Under the pieces are notes generated by a model, which worked only from the letters and a program-made list of their open reading frames with translations, did no database searches and was not told where the DNA came from. Positions 17,997-29,791 of a stretch of 64,000 nucleotides of DNA are shown one piece after another. How positions within the stretch are numbered: position 1 is the stretch's first letter; each line of letters opens with the position of its first letter. This stretch comes from an uncultured Thermoguttaceae bacterium (GTDB taxonomy: Bacteria > Planctomycetota > Planctomycetia > Pirellulales > Thermoguttaceae). The position numbers and the translations under genes are program-made. The stretch lies in contig CALIRO010000047.1 of assembly GCA_938042245.1 (NCBI GenBank), positions 32,649 through 96,648 of the forward strand. The letters run 5' to 3'.

Positions 17997-20225
17997 TTAA
18001 TCTCTCGGCGCAGCAGTCGGAGTAGCAGGATGATAACTCGCAGAATACGCTAACATTTGTTCCAACACCAAAAGTACTAATAATGTGTATAGTAAAACCT
18101 GGAACAAGTTCCATCCGGTTTCTTCGGCCTGATATTGAAAGGCATCGGCCAGACTGTAGGTAAAGCGGAGCGGGTCCAGAAGGTTGGTCAGTTGCTCTCT
18201 GCCGACCAGTTTCAGGTTCCCTTCGGTAGGATCGACGTTATAGGCCACTAGGCGTTCCTCTTGGATGGCGTCTTTTTTAGTAAGTTGCACCCGATAGATG
18301 CCTTGTCGGTAGGTATCCAGAAAGGAGGCCACCGGAGGACCGTCTTTCGAGACTACGGCATCGAGCACCTGCGGCAATCCTTCCGTCCCCATGGGTGGAA
18401 TGATCCGCACTTGGGAGTCATACTGGGCTAAGTCCACCGCGACGTCCAGCGGGGCCCCTACCTGGCGGCCTTGATCGGCGGCAGGTTGATTAGCCAGGTA
18501 AGCCTGCATCTGCAGCATGGCAATCACGAAGCTAGGCTCCTTGGCCCAGTTATTCCAAACCGGAGCGGCCGTGGTGGTAAAGGCAATCACCCGCCCTTTG
18601 CCGAACGGCTTTTCCACCACGAGCGGCGCTGCGTTTCGGAGCCGGGCTAAAACCCGCACGCCAGATTCGGCTGAAGGCTTCCAGTCTCTGGGCACCGCAA
18701 AATATTGTTCGACGATCACGGATTGAAGGAATCGGTAACGTTCGCTGGCTAGGATGCCCAAAATCGGATGGCGAGGATCGACCACCTCGATGTCGGGCGC
18801 GCGCTCGAGATAATCGACCCGGAGGATGGTGGGGGCGGCTACCGGCATGGGAAATAGTCCCTTGCCCTCCCGGTACAGTTCGTCGTTGATGAATTTGGTT
18901 CGCCAGACCGGTCCGAGGAAGAAGGCCACGCCGCCGCCGGCGGCCGCATATTCCTCCAAAGCCCGAATGGCCGATGCCTCCAGCCGGTCAATGTTGACCA
19001 AATAGATACTATGGAACTTTTGTAGCGGCTGAAGGCTGAGGAATCGAGGGCCTTCGATTTGCGGAAGGATGCCGGTACGTGCTCGGGGATCGGATTCCAA
19101 GGCCAAGGCGAGGAATCGACCTTCGCTCGCTGCCGGATCGCCGTCGATGATCAACACGGGCAGTCCGGCCGGCACCTCTAGGGCGGCGTATCGATAGTTA
19201 TCGGCGGCCACGGCGTCGGTTTCCAACCGGGCTGTGATAAAATGTTGCCCTGGCTTTTCAAAATGTACCCGAAACCGCTCCCGCACCGTTTCCCCCGGAC
19301 GTATGTGCCGAAGGGTAACCGCTGGCCGGGGAGCGCCGTCCTCCTCCAGCGAGACAACCACATTGCTGACGGGGCTATCCCCGTGGTTGGTAACCGCCAC
19401 TTCCATAAACATTTCTGCGCCAACCGCGCGGATGCCCGGCAAGACCACCAATTCCGAAATCCCCAGATTCTCATGCATCGTTTCAACGCATTGGATGAAG
19501 AAAATTCGTACATCTTGCCGGTCCAGTTGGAGCAGGTGCTCTTTCAGGTCCGTTGGCCAGGTCCAGTCCTTCGCTCGAAAGTCGGAAATCAAATAGAGGA
19601 TCCGTTCTCCGCTTTCAGGTTGTTCTGCGAGGAATTGCTGCATGGCTTTTAAGGCGGGCAGCGGCCCAGCGGCCGTCTGCGAGGCCTCCAACGGCCCGAT
19701 CCGATCCTTCAGCTGCTGGAGAAACTGAGTATCCACCGGCACTTGCAGCAGATCGGGTTGTGGGTTTCCGGCCCGCTGGGCCTGGGAAAACCGAAGCAAG
19801 GTAACCTCTTGCGGACTGGGCTGAGCCATGGCCGACTCGGCAATTCGATAGATCACCTCCTTGGCCTTTTCAAAAGCACTAGCCCCACCAACGCGGTCCG
19901 ACATCGAATAGCTATCATCCAGCAGAATCATATGATGGGTTTTTACACCGCCCAGCAGTCGGGCCAACTGGCTCTGGAGTTTGGGATGCGGCACCAAAAA
20001 CAGCACTGCCGCAATGGCCCCCATCCGCATCAGCAACAGGAGCAGTTGCTTCAGGATGATCCAGGTACGGTTTTTCTTTTGGCTGATAAGCAGAAACTCC
20101 ATCGCCGCCCATTCGACCCGGCGATGCCGCATCATGTTGATCAGATGGATCAGGATCGGCACGGCGATCAGCACCGCCGCCGCTACAGCTCCGACCCATG
20201 CTCCCGGATACAGAAAACTGCTCAT
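17997..20225 (-). CDS. BatA-type VWA-domain membrane protein
   Basis: The N-terminus (SFLYPGAWVGAVAAAVLIAVPILIHLI..., RHRRVEWAAMEFLL) is the aerotolerance-regulator BatA N-terminal module, with two transmembrane helices. A VWA domain with a MIDAS-type motif (HMILLDDSYSMSD) follows at about residues 95-290, then beta-sandwich and amidotransferase-like regions, and a C-terminal helix (LFQVLLYTLLVLLVLEQML). An AGGA lies upstream of the ATG. The gene starts 54 bp after the DUF58 gene ends. With MoxR and DUF58 it forms the widespread MoxR-associated membrane complex. Its substrates here are unknown. Confidence 0.87.
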   Translation of the reverse strand: MSSFLYPGAWVGAVAAAVLIAVPILIHLINMMRHRRVEWAAMEFLLISQKKNRTWIILKQLLLLLMRMGAIAAVLFLVPHPKLQSQLARLLGGVKTHHMILLDDSYSMSDRVGGASAFEKAKEVIYRIAESAMAQPSPQEVTLLRFSQAQRAGNPQPDLLQVPVDTQFLQQLKDRIGPLEASQTAAGPLPALKAMQQFLAEQPESGERILYLISDFRAKDWTWPTDLKEHLLQLDRQDVRIFFIQCVETMHENLGISELVVLPGIRAVGAEMFMEVAVTNHGDSPVSNVVVSLEEDGAPRPAVTLRHIRPGETVRERFRVHFEKPGQHFITARLETDAVAADNYRYAALEVPAGLPVLIIDGDPAASEGRFLALALESDPRARTGILPQIEGPRFLSLQPLQKFHSIYLVNIDRLEASAIRALEEYAAAGGGVAFFLGPVWRTKFINDELYREGKGLFPMPVAAPTILRVDYLERAPDIEVVDPRHPILGILASERYRFLQSVIVEQYFAVPRDWKPSAESGVRVLARLRNAAPLVVEKPFGKGRVIAFTTTAAPVWNNWAKEPSFVIAMLQMQAYLANQPAADQGRQVGAPLDVAVDLAQYDSQVRIIPPMGTEGLPQVLDAVVSKDGPPVASFLDTYRQGIYRVQLTKKDAIQEERLVAYNVDPTEGNLKLVGREQLTNLLDPLRFTYSLADAFQYQAEETGWNLFQVLLYTLLVLLVLEQMLAYSASYHPATPTAAPRD

Positions 20226-21165
20226 AGCCTGATCCTATCGGTTCGTTCAAGCTCTCGGAATTCTTAGCCAGGTATTCGCTTATCTTCCTTTCCGTAGGCC
20301 TCGGCGATGTCGGCTTAGTCGGTAACTGAGGAAGGCGGCCAAGGCGGCATCCAACGCCTGGCTGGTCCGGAGCAACACATAATCGATGGCCAACCGGGAG
20401 CAGCCACGACGCACTTCCTCCAGATACGCTCCCAAAGCGGCCAAATATCCTTCCCGCAATGCCCGAGGATTGCAGTTCAGGTGGATGGCCTCCTCAAGGC
20501 CTTCAAAGCGGGTGGGACCGCTGAAGGGGAAATCCAATTCATCGTCGTCCAATATGTGAAACACCAAAATGTCGTGCCCTCGAGCTTTTAACAGCTTCAG
20601 CCCTCGGAAAAGCCCTTCTCGGGGCGCCAAAAGGTCTGAAACCAGCACCATGATTCCCCGCCGGGGGTAGCTTTCCGCTGCGGTGGTAAGCACCCCGGAC
20701 AGATCGGTTTTATTGCTCGGTTCGGCAATGTGAAATGCCTGGAGGATGCTATCCAGGTGATTGCGTTTAGTCCGCTGCGGGACGACGACCCGGACCGATT
20801 CGTCAAACGTTACACAGCCAACGGCGTCCTGTTGGCGAAGAGCCAAGTATGCCAAACTGGCAGCCACGGTGCAGGCATATTCATATTTATTCATGGCTCC
20901 CCGGCCATAGCGCATGCTGTTCGAGACGTCCACCAACAGCGTGCAGCGCAGGTTGGTGTCTTCTTCGTATTGTTTGACGTAGAAGCGGTCTTGCTTGGCC
21001 CAGACTTTCCAGTCCACATCGCGCAGGTCGTCGCCCCAGGCGTACTGGCGGTGTTGGACGAATTCGGGCGAGCGGCCGTAGTAGGGGCTACGGTGCATTC
21101 CGGCCAGGAAACCTTCCACAATATGCCGGGCACGCAGTTCCAAGCGCGAAATCCGCTTGATCGCC

Positions 21166-22218
<1,053 letters not shown>

Positions 22219-22310
22219 GCTAAACACCTCGTAGAGAAAAGGACTTTACTTGCTCGGCAACTCCTCCGCGGGATTTGCCTGGGGAACCTATCGAGGACTG
22301 CTTCCACCGA

Positions 22311-23411
22311 TTATCGTTGATAAATGGGCAAAGCGGCTCGTTCCAGTTGCAGGATGGTCAAGTTGATGGCCGTCGTATAGACCGGCCCGATGTAACCTTG
22401 GGTCCAGGCGCCGTCGGGGCCGGCTTCGCGAACAATCCGCTCGAAAATCTTATTGCGATATTCCTCCCATTTTTTGCCGCCTTCCCGATACATCACCTGA
22501 GCATAGTAATAGTGCGCATAATGCCAGTGGCCGAAACTCTCGTGTTGGATGTTCGAAAGGTTCTTTTCGCAGTAGTTGAGCAGCCTGGGCACATAGTCGC
22601 TGTCGTACTCGCCGGCGTTAAACAGGCAGGCGATGGCTGCGGCGGTAATGGCAGGGCGTCCGCCGCCACCTTGGGAATTGTACTGCACCCCGCCATCGGG
22701 CAACGTGCACCGTTTGATATAGTTGACGGCGTTATCAATCATTTCTTTAGGTACGGGGATGCCGGCGTTTCGACAACCCCGCAGGGCCTGCACTTGGGTA
22801 ATGGTCGTGGATCCTTCGTCGAATCCTTGGCCGTCTTTGGCGCTGACGTAGCCCCAACCGCCCGCTCGCGTTTGCGCTTGGCCAGAAAAGATCACCGCCT
22901 TGGTCAGCACCCGCACCAATTCTTCCCGACGCTGCTGGTCTTCTTCTTCGCCCAAGACTTGGGAGAGGAACAAGGTGGCAAAGCCATGGCCGTATGTATA
23001 TCGGTCGTCCCGGTGCGGATCGCCGATTAGTCCGTTGGGCCGGGCTTTGGTCAGCAGATAATCGACCGCCCGCCGGATATTGGGGGCGTATTTCCCTTGG
23101 GTCGTGGTCGAACCTTCGCACAACAGGGCCAGGCCGGCCAAGCCGGTCATCGCCGTCGGATATTGGCCGTTATTGGCCGTCCAGAACCCGGCCCGGGATT
23201 GGTTCTTGGCCAACCAGTCTAGGCCCCGCTGCACCACCTGCTGCACCTTGGGGTCTTTTAGGTCCAGGCCGTAGGCTGCCGGGCTGGTGAACACAAACAT
23301 CATCATCCCCCCGAGGGCTAATTCGGCGCCCCGCAGGCGGCATCGCCGCCCTCCACATCCTATCCCCAACCGATTCTCTCTCTTGCCTGCCTGTCCAACC
23401 GGTTCGCTCAT
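22311..23411 (-). CDS. Secreted prenyltransferase/squalene-cyclase-fold repeat protein
   Basis: The track begins at 23459. The ATG at 23411 has AAGGAGG upstream and is taken as the start (MSEPVGQAGK...). After a signal or anchor segment (LALGGMMMFVFTSPAAYG), repeats of the alpha-alpha barrel type appear: GLDWLAKNQSRAGFW, YPTAMTGLAGLALL, TRAGGWGYVSA and LPDGGVQYN. The cyclase catalytic DXDD and most QW aromatic motifs are not evident, so it is probably not a hopene synthase. It is more like the exported squalene-cyclase-like proteins common in planctomycetes. It sits 92 bp upstream of moxR and is co-oriented with it. Confidence 0.8.
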   Translation of the reverse strand: MSEPVGQAGKRENRLGIGCGGRRCRLRGAELALGGMMMFVFTSPAAYGLDLKDPKVQQVVQRGLDWLAKNQSRAGFWTANNGQYPTAMTGLAGLALLCEGSTTTQGKYAPNIRRAVDYLLTKARPNGLIGDPHRDDRYTYGHGFATLFLSQVLGEEEDQQRREELVRVLTKAVIFSGQAQTRAGGWGYVSAKDGQGFDEGSTTITQVQALRGCRNAGIPVPKEMIDNAVNYIKRCTLPDGGVQYNSQGGGGRPAITAAAIACLFNAGEYDSDYVPRLLNYCEKNLSNIQHESFGHWHYAHYYYAQVMYREGGKKWEEYRNKIFERIVREAGPDGAWTQGYIGPVYTTAINLTILQLERAALPIYQR

Positions 23412-23472
23412 CAGTCTATACCTCCTTGGAATTCGATAAAGGCTGTGGAAATGCAGCATGCTGGGGGTTCAC

Positions 23473-23578
23473 CATCTCATTCATCCTTTAAGGATTCTCT
23501 CTGAAAGTGCTTGAATTGGCTGGCCGCGGTGCGAAGATCCACCTCAGCATGTCATTCATTCTTTAAGGATGCTCTCTG
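23473..23578. repeat. Direct repeat pair, 31-bp units, 75-bp period
   Basis: TCATTCATCCTTTAAGGATT...CTCTCTG at 23473-23503 is repeated at 23548-23578 with three changes. The pair lies between the squalene-cyclase-like gene and the PQQ/TPR gene. The inner TCCTTTAAGGA is palindromic. Confidence 0.75.
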
Positions 23579-23606
23579 CCCAGGGGAAATATCGATCAAA
23601 CGGCGT

Positions 23607-26600
23607 TTATCGGGTATCCGGCACGGGGACCACAGGAAGGGGCGGGTCAGGGACTGGCTGAGGCACTACCGGTATCCCCCATTCCTCCCCTTCTTCGTCG
23701 GAACTATCTTCCGGCAGCAACACCTTTCGGATGCTTCGCCACAGGCCTTCCCGCAGCGTAGGTGGTTTTTTGGCTAAGGGTTTCGCCTTGGTTCCCGGTA
23801 GATCGGCCGAGGTAGCTTCCTCGGCCGGCCAAGGCTGGTCGGTAAACGTCAAGGTGAGTTTATCTCGTTGCAACAGAATATCCACAGTGTGTTTTTCCGG
23901 ATCGCCGGTAATCTGGAACAAACTGGTAGTATAGGGAAACTTTTCTTCCAATACTTTTCGACCGGTTTGTTTGTCGATCACCAATAGATGAATATGGAAA
24001 GTACCGCCCTGATCGCGCCGCTCGAACAGTTGGGTGGCAAAGATAAGGACCGGCAACCCAGCCGGCTGGCTGAAAAGCACATTCTGCTGGCGAAGCTCCA
24101 CCGGCTCCGGCCAGAGGCGTTTGCCTTCCAGGCTGTAGGCATAAACCCGGCCAAAAGGTACATGGCCAGAGTGCATTCCTGGCATCGGCTGCTGCGGCAT
24201 CTGTTGGAATCCCGGCGGAATACCGAACGGAATGACAAAATACTGCTCGCCCAATCTCATCAAGTGCAATCCTTGCACGCTCTCAGCGAATTCCCGGAGG
24301 TTCAATGTATCTTTGACCAGCACCTGTCCGTCGGGAATTCGGACTAGGGTAAACTGGCCGTTCGGCTCCAGCAGACCAACCGCCTCTTTTTCGAGCAGGG
24401 CAGCCCGGGCCATGGGATCAAAACGGATCGGCCCCCACCGGTCTTTCTGTTCCCCTAGATCATAAAGTCGAAGCACCTGCTTATCCCCCTCGGCGTACCA
24501 CAACAAAAGCCGTGAACCCATGGCCGTCAGGCAATATTGTCGAAGCATGTTGCCTGGCATTCCCGCCTGGGGAACATCCGCCGCTTGTGGGAACGGCATC
24601 ATACCAGGAGGAAAGACTTGACCGGGCCCCGTCGTACCGGGACCCGTTGCCAGAGAGTTTAAGTTCGGTAACGGAAATTTACCTACCAGTTTGCCGTCTC
24701 GGGATTGGAGTACGAGCAGTTCCGGTTTATCCGGCGGCAGGACAAAGAGTCGATTCTGGTCGCCAAAGATGGCGGAGCCTACCGGCAAGTCGCTCCGTTG
24801 CCAGAGCGGTTTGCCGGTCAAGGGATCGACCGCCGTTACATACTGCCGTTGCTGGAAGCAGACCATGCGATCCGAAACCAAACCGATCACAGCACTACCT
24901 GGCTGACCGGACATCTGCCGCCACGGCATGCCGGGAAATGCCGCCAAGACGATTCCTTGTTCATTCCCGGCGAGCCAACCCGACTCCATCAGGTCGATCG
25001 ACCAGAGCAACCGAGGCCCCTCTCCGCCGGAAATCCCGAGCAGATCATAGGCAACTAGATGCACCCCGGTGGAAAGCACCATCAAGTGCCCTTGCAAATA
25101 CACTCGCCACCACCCCCGGTTAAACCCAAAGAACCGATTCGGATGATTGGTTACCGTCAAAGGGAAGGGTTTCCAGAGTTCCCGACCAAAACGGTCGAAG
25201 CCCCAAAGCATACGCCGGTTTTGATCAAAGGCGATTTGGATGTTTTGGTAGATGGGGTCGGAGATGTGTTCAGTGGAAAGGAAGAACCGGCCATGATAGG
25301 GAAATTGCACCGCCGGGCTGCCGGCGGCGAGGGGCGAGCGTTGGATCTGGACCTGGCCTTGGGGCCAGCGGACTGGCTGTAACCAGCGGCGAATCGGATC
25401 GTCCGGCGGCAGGGCTTCCACCATATCTCGGCCGGTTTTGCCGTCCAGACAAACCTCCTCCGGCCACCGATGGGCCAACTGCTGGTAATAGAAGGCAGCT
25501 TCGGCTGGTCGGCCTGCGCGGCGTAACAGTTCCGCCAACTGGGCAACCGCGGTGCGGTGCTTGGCCGGTTCGGCGGATTGGGCCTGCTGACGAAGCAGCA
25601 TTTCGGCTTCCAGCCAGCGCCCGCCGGAAAGCAATCGGCTTACCAATTCCTGCTGGGCTTGCTCAGCCAACGGATGCTTGTCATATAAGTTCAAAAAGGT
25701 TCTCAGATGGGCAATCGGGTCCGTCCCCTGAAGGGCCTTTTTCAATTGTTCTTGGATTTGCCGGTCCATTTGCTGCCGCAACTCTGCCGGTGCCTTCTCC
25801 TGCAACCGTTTCAGATGATCCTCCAGCCAGCACTCCCTACGGACGGTGTAGGATTTGCTGATCGGTTCCAATCGGCTAAGCTGTTCTCTCTGCTGTGCCA
25901 GCCGCTCCGCCGTCTGCCAAGCGGTGCTGTACTCTGCTGCCTGCAACAGTCCCTCGGCAAGCAGCCGCTCATAGCGAGTTCGATCTTCCGAAGAGTCCAA
26001 CAGTTTTTCTAGTTCGGCTAGATGCGGGCGATAGGCCACAAAGTCCTCTTGGAGGCCTTCGAAAAGGGTTTCTCGAAAGAATTGCTGGGTTCGAGGATCG
26101 GGCCGCTGGGCCAAACTTCGCTGAAACGCTTGGATTGCTTCGGCTCGTTGGCCTTCGTCCAATAGGATTTCGCCCTGGATGGCCAAGGCTTCCGGATCAT
26201 TCGGATTCTGGGCCAACTGGGCTTGGAGCTTCGCTCGGAGCGGGTCCACTTGTTCATACAGTTCCACGCCGCCCGGCCCTTGACTAATCACTTTGTCCCG
26301 CAGACTAATGAGATTCCCAGGCACAGCGCCGCTGCGGGAGCGGCTCCGATGGACAATTTCTCCTTTGCTAAGATCCAGCGTAACCACCTCCCCTGTGCTC
26401 AGCGGCAGATAATACTTATCGCCGCTGAGAAACCCTAGGCCGCTGGGCACTGCGCCATCCGGCAGATCAATCCACCACCGACCAGACACTTCTGAACCCC
26501 CAGCCGGTACAGCTCCAACCGGGCTGCTCGCAATCAGATTGTCCGTGGACCGAGCCATCGCAGACGGATCGCCGCTTCGTAAACCCGCCGTCTGGCCGGG

Positions 26601-28793
26601 GGAAGCCACCGCAGGGGCGCCTGAAGCAGGCCAAGCCGGCTGCCCGTCGGCCAATCGGAAGGCCCCCACCCGACGTCGCCCCACCCAAACCACCTTCCCT
26701 TCATGCACACAAGCCACATACAAACCATCCGGACACTGTTGTTTCCAGAGTTCTTTGCCGTCGGCCAGATTCAGGCAATAAATCTCCCGACTTTCCGGGG
26801 TAGTAAATATTACCCGACCATCGGCCAAGATACAGGAGCTTTCCATCCAGCCCTCCGCAGGCGCCATCGGCAGCGAACCGCCGCCAAAAACCATCATTCG
26901 CTGGATCATCAGCATCCGCCGCTGGTTCACTTCCATCTGGGGCAGGTAGGCATAGGCCCACAGAAAGGTTCGACTTGCCAGGTCCAAGGCCACCAACGCA
27001 CCCCGGCCCGTCGGACACACCAGTATCCCCTCGGCATACGATGGCGAAAGCCCCAGGAATCGGCCGGTAAAGGGTTGGCCCTCCCCATCAAACATCGGCC
27101 CCCCTTCCTGCCCCACCACACCTAACTGCTGGGACCAGATCAACCGACCCGTCTGCCTCTCCAAAACCCAAAGCCGAATGTCGTTCCGGGTTTCCCCCAA
27201 CACATACAATTGGCCCATCAAGGGCAGCGGCGGCCCTAAAAAAGCGGTTCCGGCCAACGGCTGGGCATATTCCTGGTCTTCTGGCCCGCCCACTTCCCAT
27301 TGGAGCTTGCCGGTCCGAATATCATAGGCTACCAGCCGATTACCTGCCGAAGCCGCTCGACCTTCTTTCATCCGTTGCCCGATGATCACGATCGGCAGCA
27401 TCCCAGGCGCTCTGGGACCTTCCCCAGCCGAATCTTCTTCAATGCAAAACACGAACTGGCCGTCGCTGCTCAGCCGGCTGTACGTGGCATCCACCCAAAC
27501 CCGCTGCGCCATGCGCGCCTGCAACGCCGTGGCCTGACCCAGGTTAATCTGTTGGTCTTGCCCGGCCAAGATCGTATCCACCGGTGTTGCCACGGGCGAT
27601 TCCCACTGCCGTTTTCCAGTCTGCAGATCCACCGCCACTAAGTTTTCCAACGTGCGAATCAGCACCGTATTGCCCACCACCAAGGGGATCCCCTGGGCCA
27701 AGCAGGCGATGCCTTGGTCCTGCAAGTCCTGCTGGAACCGTTGAAGCCACTGTTCCAGCATGGGGTGATCGGCTACCGGCACTCGCCAACGCAGATTCAG
27801 CAAAGGCCGACTTCCCGAACTGGCTGCATTTCGAGCCGGGTTGTTTCGGACCATCAGATAGTCCGTATCGTCTCGGCTCGGAGCAGCCACGGATGGACTG
27901 CCTGCCCATTGGGCCAGCCAAGCCAAGGCGTCCGTTTGCCGACCAAACCATGGGACTTCCCGCCCTCCAATGGGCAGGGGTTTGCCCCTCTGCACCGCTT
28001 TCAAGGAGTGGAGGACTGTCTGGGCCTGTTCGGGCATTTTCGCCCAATACCAAGCCGTGGCCAATGCCAACGATAGGGTCGGTTCTAAGCGTTCTGGATG
28101 AGCACAGCTTTGCCGAAGCCGATCCAAAACCAACGCCGCCGCCAAGACCCGACCGCTCCGTAAATGATGCAGTCCTAATAGCAAAGTGGCTTCATAGCCA
28201 GCCTGGGTGTGGTAAAAAGTACGAGAGATTTCGCTGAGTTTTTCCGGATCCCCTTCGGCTACCGCTTGCCGAAGCAATTGCCGAGCCTGCGGACCATACC
28301 GAATTTCATACATCTGCCGGGCCTGTTCCGGCATTTGGCCCAAAAGACGCTGAGCTTCGCTTTTAAGACTCCAGCGGGTTTGGCCGCTGCGATCCGGCTG
28401 GAAGAAATAGTCTTCCGGATTGGTCAAGATGGACTGCAAAAAGCCGACCGCTTCACTTACCCGGCCCTGCTCCAATAGTCGTTGAGCGGCGAAGAGATTT
28501 TTCATTACCTCCCGGGGCGGAGGCACAAACACATCCAGCCCCTTTTCCGAATCCTGGTTTTCCTTGTTCTCTAACTGTGGGTCGTCCTTAGTTTTGTCTT
28601 CTGCCTTTTGGTGAGCCAGCACAGGAATCGGCACAGCCGCTCCAGCCCGTTGTCCTACTGCCGCCGACGCTACCGCCGCCCAGCAGCCCACCCTGGGCCC
28701 CGAGGCTCCCCTGCTCTCCGGAAGACCACCAAGGCCCAGCATTGCAAAAAAAAGGCCCATCCGCGCCAATCCTACTGCTATCCACCGCTCCAT
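23607..28793 (-). CDS. Giant secreted PQQ-propeller and TPR protein
   Basis: The track starts at 28913. The ATG at 28793 follows AGAGGA and opens a signal peptide (MERWIAVGLARMGLFFAMLG), giving about 1728 residues. PQQ/beta-propeller strands recur: VAVDLQTGKRQWE, AYDIRTGKLQWE, VLERQTGRLIWSQ, CLNLADGKELWKQ and, near residue 1250, AVDPLTGKPLWQ. Between the two propeller regions lies an alpha-helical part (about residues 850-1100) with TPR-like repeats (AQNPNDPEALAIQGEILLD). A propeller-TPR-propeller layout suggests a large extracytoplasmic scaffold. Cofactor residues for a quinoprotein dehydrogenase were not confirmed, so enzyme activity is not claimed. It is the first gene of the minus-strand block. 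Confidence 0.8.
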   Translation of the reverse strand: MERWIAVGLARMGLFFAMLGLGGLPESRGASGPRVGCWAAVASAAVGQRAGAAVPIPVLAHQKAEDKTKDDPQLENKENQDSEKGLDVFVPPPREVMKNLFAAQRLLEQGRVSEAVGFLQSILTNPEDYFFQPDRSGQTRWSLKSEAQRLLGQMPEQARQMYEIRYGPQARQLLRQAVAEGDPEKLSEISRTFYHTQAGYEATLLLGLHHLRSGRVLAAALVLDRLRQSCAHPERLEPTLSLALATAWYWAKMPEQAQTVLHSLKAVQRGKPLPIGGREVPWFGRQTDALAWLAQWAGSPSVAAPSRDDTDYLMVRNNPARNAASSGSRPLLNLRWRVPVADHPMLEQWLQRFQQDLQDQGIACLAQGIPLVVGNTVLIRTLENLVAVDLQTGKRQWESPVATPVDTILAGQDQQINLGQATALQARMAQRVWVDATYSRLSSDGQFVFCIEEDSAGEGPRAPGMLPIVIIGQRMKEGRAASAGNRLVAYDIRTGKLQWEVGGPEDQEYAQPLAGTAFLGPPLPLMGQLYVLGETRNDIRLWVLERQTGRLIWSQQLGVVGQEGGPMFDGEGQPFTGRFLGLSPSYAEGILVCPTGRGALVALDLASRTFLWAYAYLPQMEVNQRRMLMIQRMMVFGGGSLPMAPAEGWMESSCILADGRVIFTTPESREIYCLNLADGKELWKQQCPDGLYVACVHEGKVVWVGRRRVGAFRLADGQPAWPASGAPAVASPGQTAGLRSGDPSAMARSTDNLIASSPVGAVPAGGSEVSGRWWIDLPDGAVPSGLGFLSGDKYYLPLSTGEVVTLDLSKGEIVHRSRSRSGAVPGNLISLRDKVISQGPGGVELYEQVDPLRAKLQAQLAQNPNDPEALAIQGEILLDEGQRAEAIQAFQRSLAQRPDPRTQQFFRETLFEGLQEDFVAYRPHLAELEKLLDSSEDRTRYERLLAEGLLQAAEYSTAWQTAERLAQQREQLSRLEPISKSYTVRRECWLEDHLKRLQEKAPAELRQQMDRQIQEQLKKALQGTDPIAHLRTFLNLYDKHPLAEQAQQELVSRLLSGGRWLEAEMLLRQQAQSAEPAKHRTAVAQLAELLRRAGRPAEAAFYYQQLAHRWPEEVCLDGKTGRDMVEALPPDDPIRRWLQPVRWPQGQVQIQRSPLAAGSPAVQFPYHGRFFLSTEHISDPIYQNIQIAFDQNRRMLWGFDRFGRELWKPFPLTVTNHPNRFFGFNRGWWRVYLQGHLMVLSTGVHLVAYDLLGISGGEGPRLLWSIDLMESGWLAGNEQGIVLAAFPGMPWRQMSGQPGSAVIGLVSDRMVCFQQRQYVTAVDPLTGKPLWQRSDLPVGSAIFGDQNRLFVLPPDKPELLVLQSRDGKLVGKFPLPNLNSLATGPGTTGPGQVFPPGMMPFPQAADVPQAGMPGNMLRQYCLTAMGSRLLLWYAEGDKQVLRLYDLGEQKDRWGPIRFDPMARAALLEKEAVGLLEPNGQFTLVRIPDGQVLVKDTLNLREFAESVQGLHLMRLGEQYFVIPFGIPPGFQQMPQQPMPGMHSGHVPFGRVYAYSLEGKRLWPEPVELRQQNVLFSQPAGLPVLIFATQLFERRDQGGTFHIHLLVIDKQTGRKVLEEKFPYTTSLFQITGDPEKHTVDILLQRDKLTLTFTDQPWPAEEATSADLPGTKAKPLAKKPPTLREGLWRSIRKVLLPEDSSDEEGEEWGIPVVPQPVPDPPLPVVPVPDTR

Positions 28794-29791
28794 CTGGTTA
28801 TCCTCTTTTTGGACGTCCCGCGGTCCTATCAAATCATACTTTTCAAAAACCGGCCCCACCCTGGACACCACTTTGGAGTCCCCGGAAAACTCCCCCTGGG
28901 ACCCACTCCCCAACCGAAAAAGAAGTTAACTTAGTTGCAGTTGGAAGTGGGGACTCCCTCAAAAGTTCCCCATTGATTCTCTATATTCTCTGTAAACATT
29001 TCAGCCAAATGGCGCAAACTTGCTCATTCCTCCGAAAGCAGCAATCCAGTGCGACTGGCTTTCCCGGAGGAAAGCCACAACCCTAGCAGAGGGACCCCGG
29101 CAGCCTGAACTGCGCCTTACCCAGTCCCAACAAAATCAGGATTTCCTCGCATAAAGCAGCCATCTTTTTCAGTTGGCTGACTTGTTGCCTTTTTAATATT
29201 AAACCCCACAAAACGGGGCAAAGGTCGAGGTTAACAGAGAGTTTGCGGCTTATGCCGAAAAGGCTTAACGGTTCAATATTGCCGGCAGGGAGAAGAGAAA
29301 TCATCTTAATCCCGGTGATTCCCCTTTTGGAGGGACTGGTGTTCCCTCTAAGCAGTTGAGGTCAATCCCCTCAAATGGAGTATATATGGAAAATATCACG
29401 TTCTTCCCACCCCCATAATGGCTTAGTATAAATCCACCATAAAAAGGTAGAAAACCAAAAAATCTCTCTGCCAGGGATTGTTTTTTCCGGAAAAGATTTT
29501 CTAATCAAACCTTGAAATCGGAAAATCGGCACCAATTGGGGGGGTTGGAGGCGTCATGGGGTTAGCCCATTGCAGCGTCGAGTCTGCTACTCCCTGAACT
29601 CTGGTCTGAATCCACCGACGCCCAACCCGTTCCACATCACAATTAGTCCCTATTAGAATCGTTTTTTTACCCCACCGTCGGACTCAGAGCGTCTGTGCCC
29701 CAACCCGGGATGAAAAACACCCATGGATCGATCTCTTCCGAACTTCCGGAAGAGGACCGTCTTCCCTTGTGTAAGATAGGAGGGTATTGCT
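28794..29791. other. ~1-kb gene-free region upstream of two divergent genes
   Basis: No convincing ORF: the 73-residue minus-strand frame near 29083 has no family features. AT-rich patches near 29190-29210 and 29430-29510 and several GGGGACT/AGTCCCC-type short inverted stretches near 28870-28960 are visible. It must hold the promoters of the PQQ/TPR gene (minus) and the HU-like gene (plus), but I could not pick out convincing -35/-10 pairs. Confidence 0.5.

Noticed and set aside
22311-23411. Squalene-hopene cyclase
   Set aside because: No DXDD motif and few QW repeats; only the alpha-alpha barrel fold is supported, so hopanoid synthesis is not claimed.
29083-29304. 73-residue minus-strand ORF
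   Set aside because: No Shine-Dalgarno sequence, no family motif, isolated in gene-free DNA.
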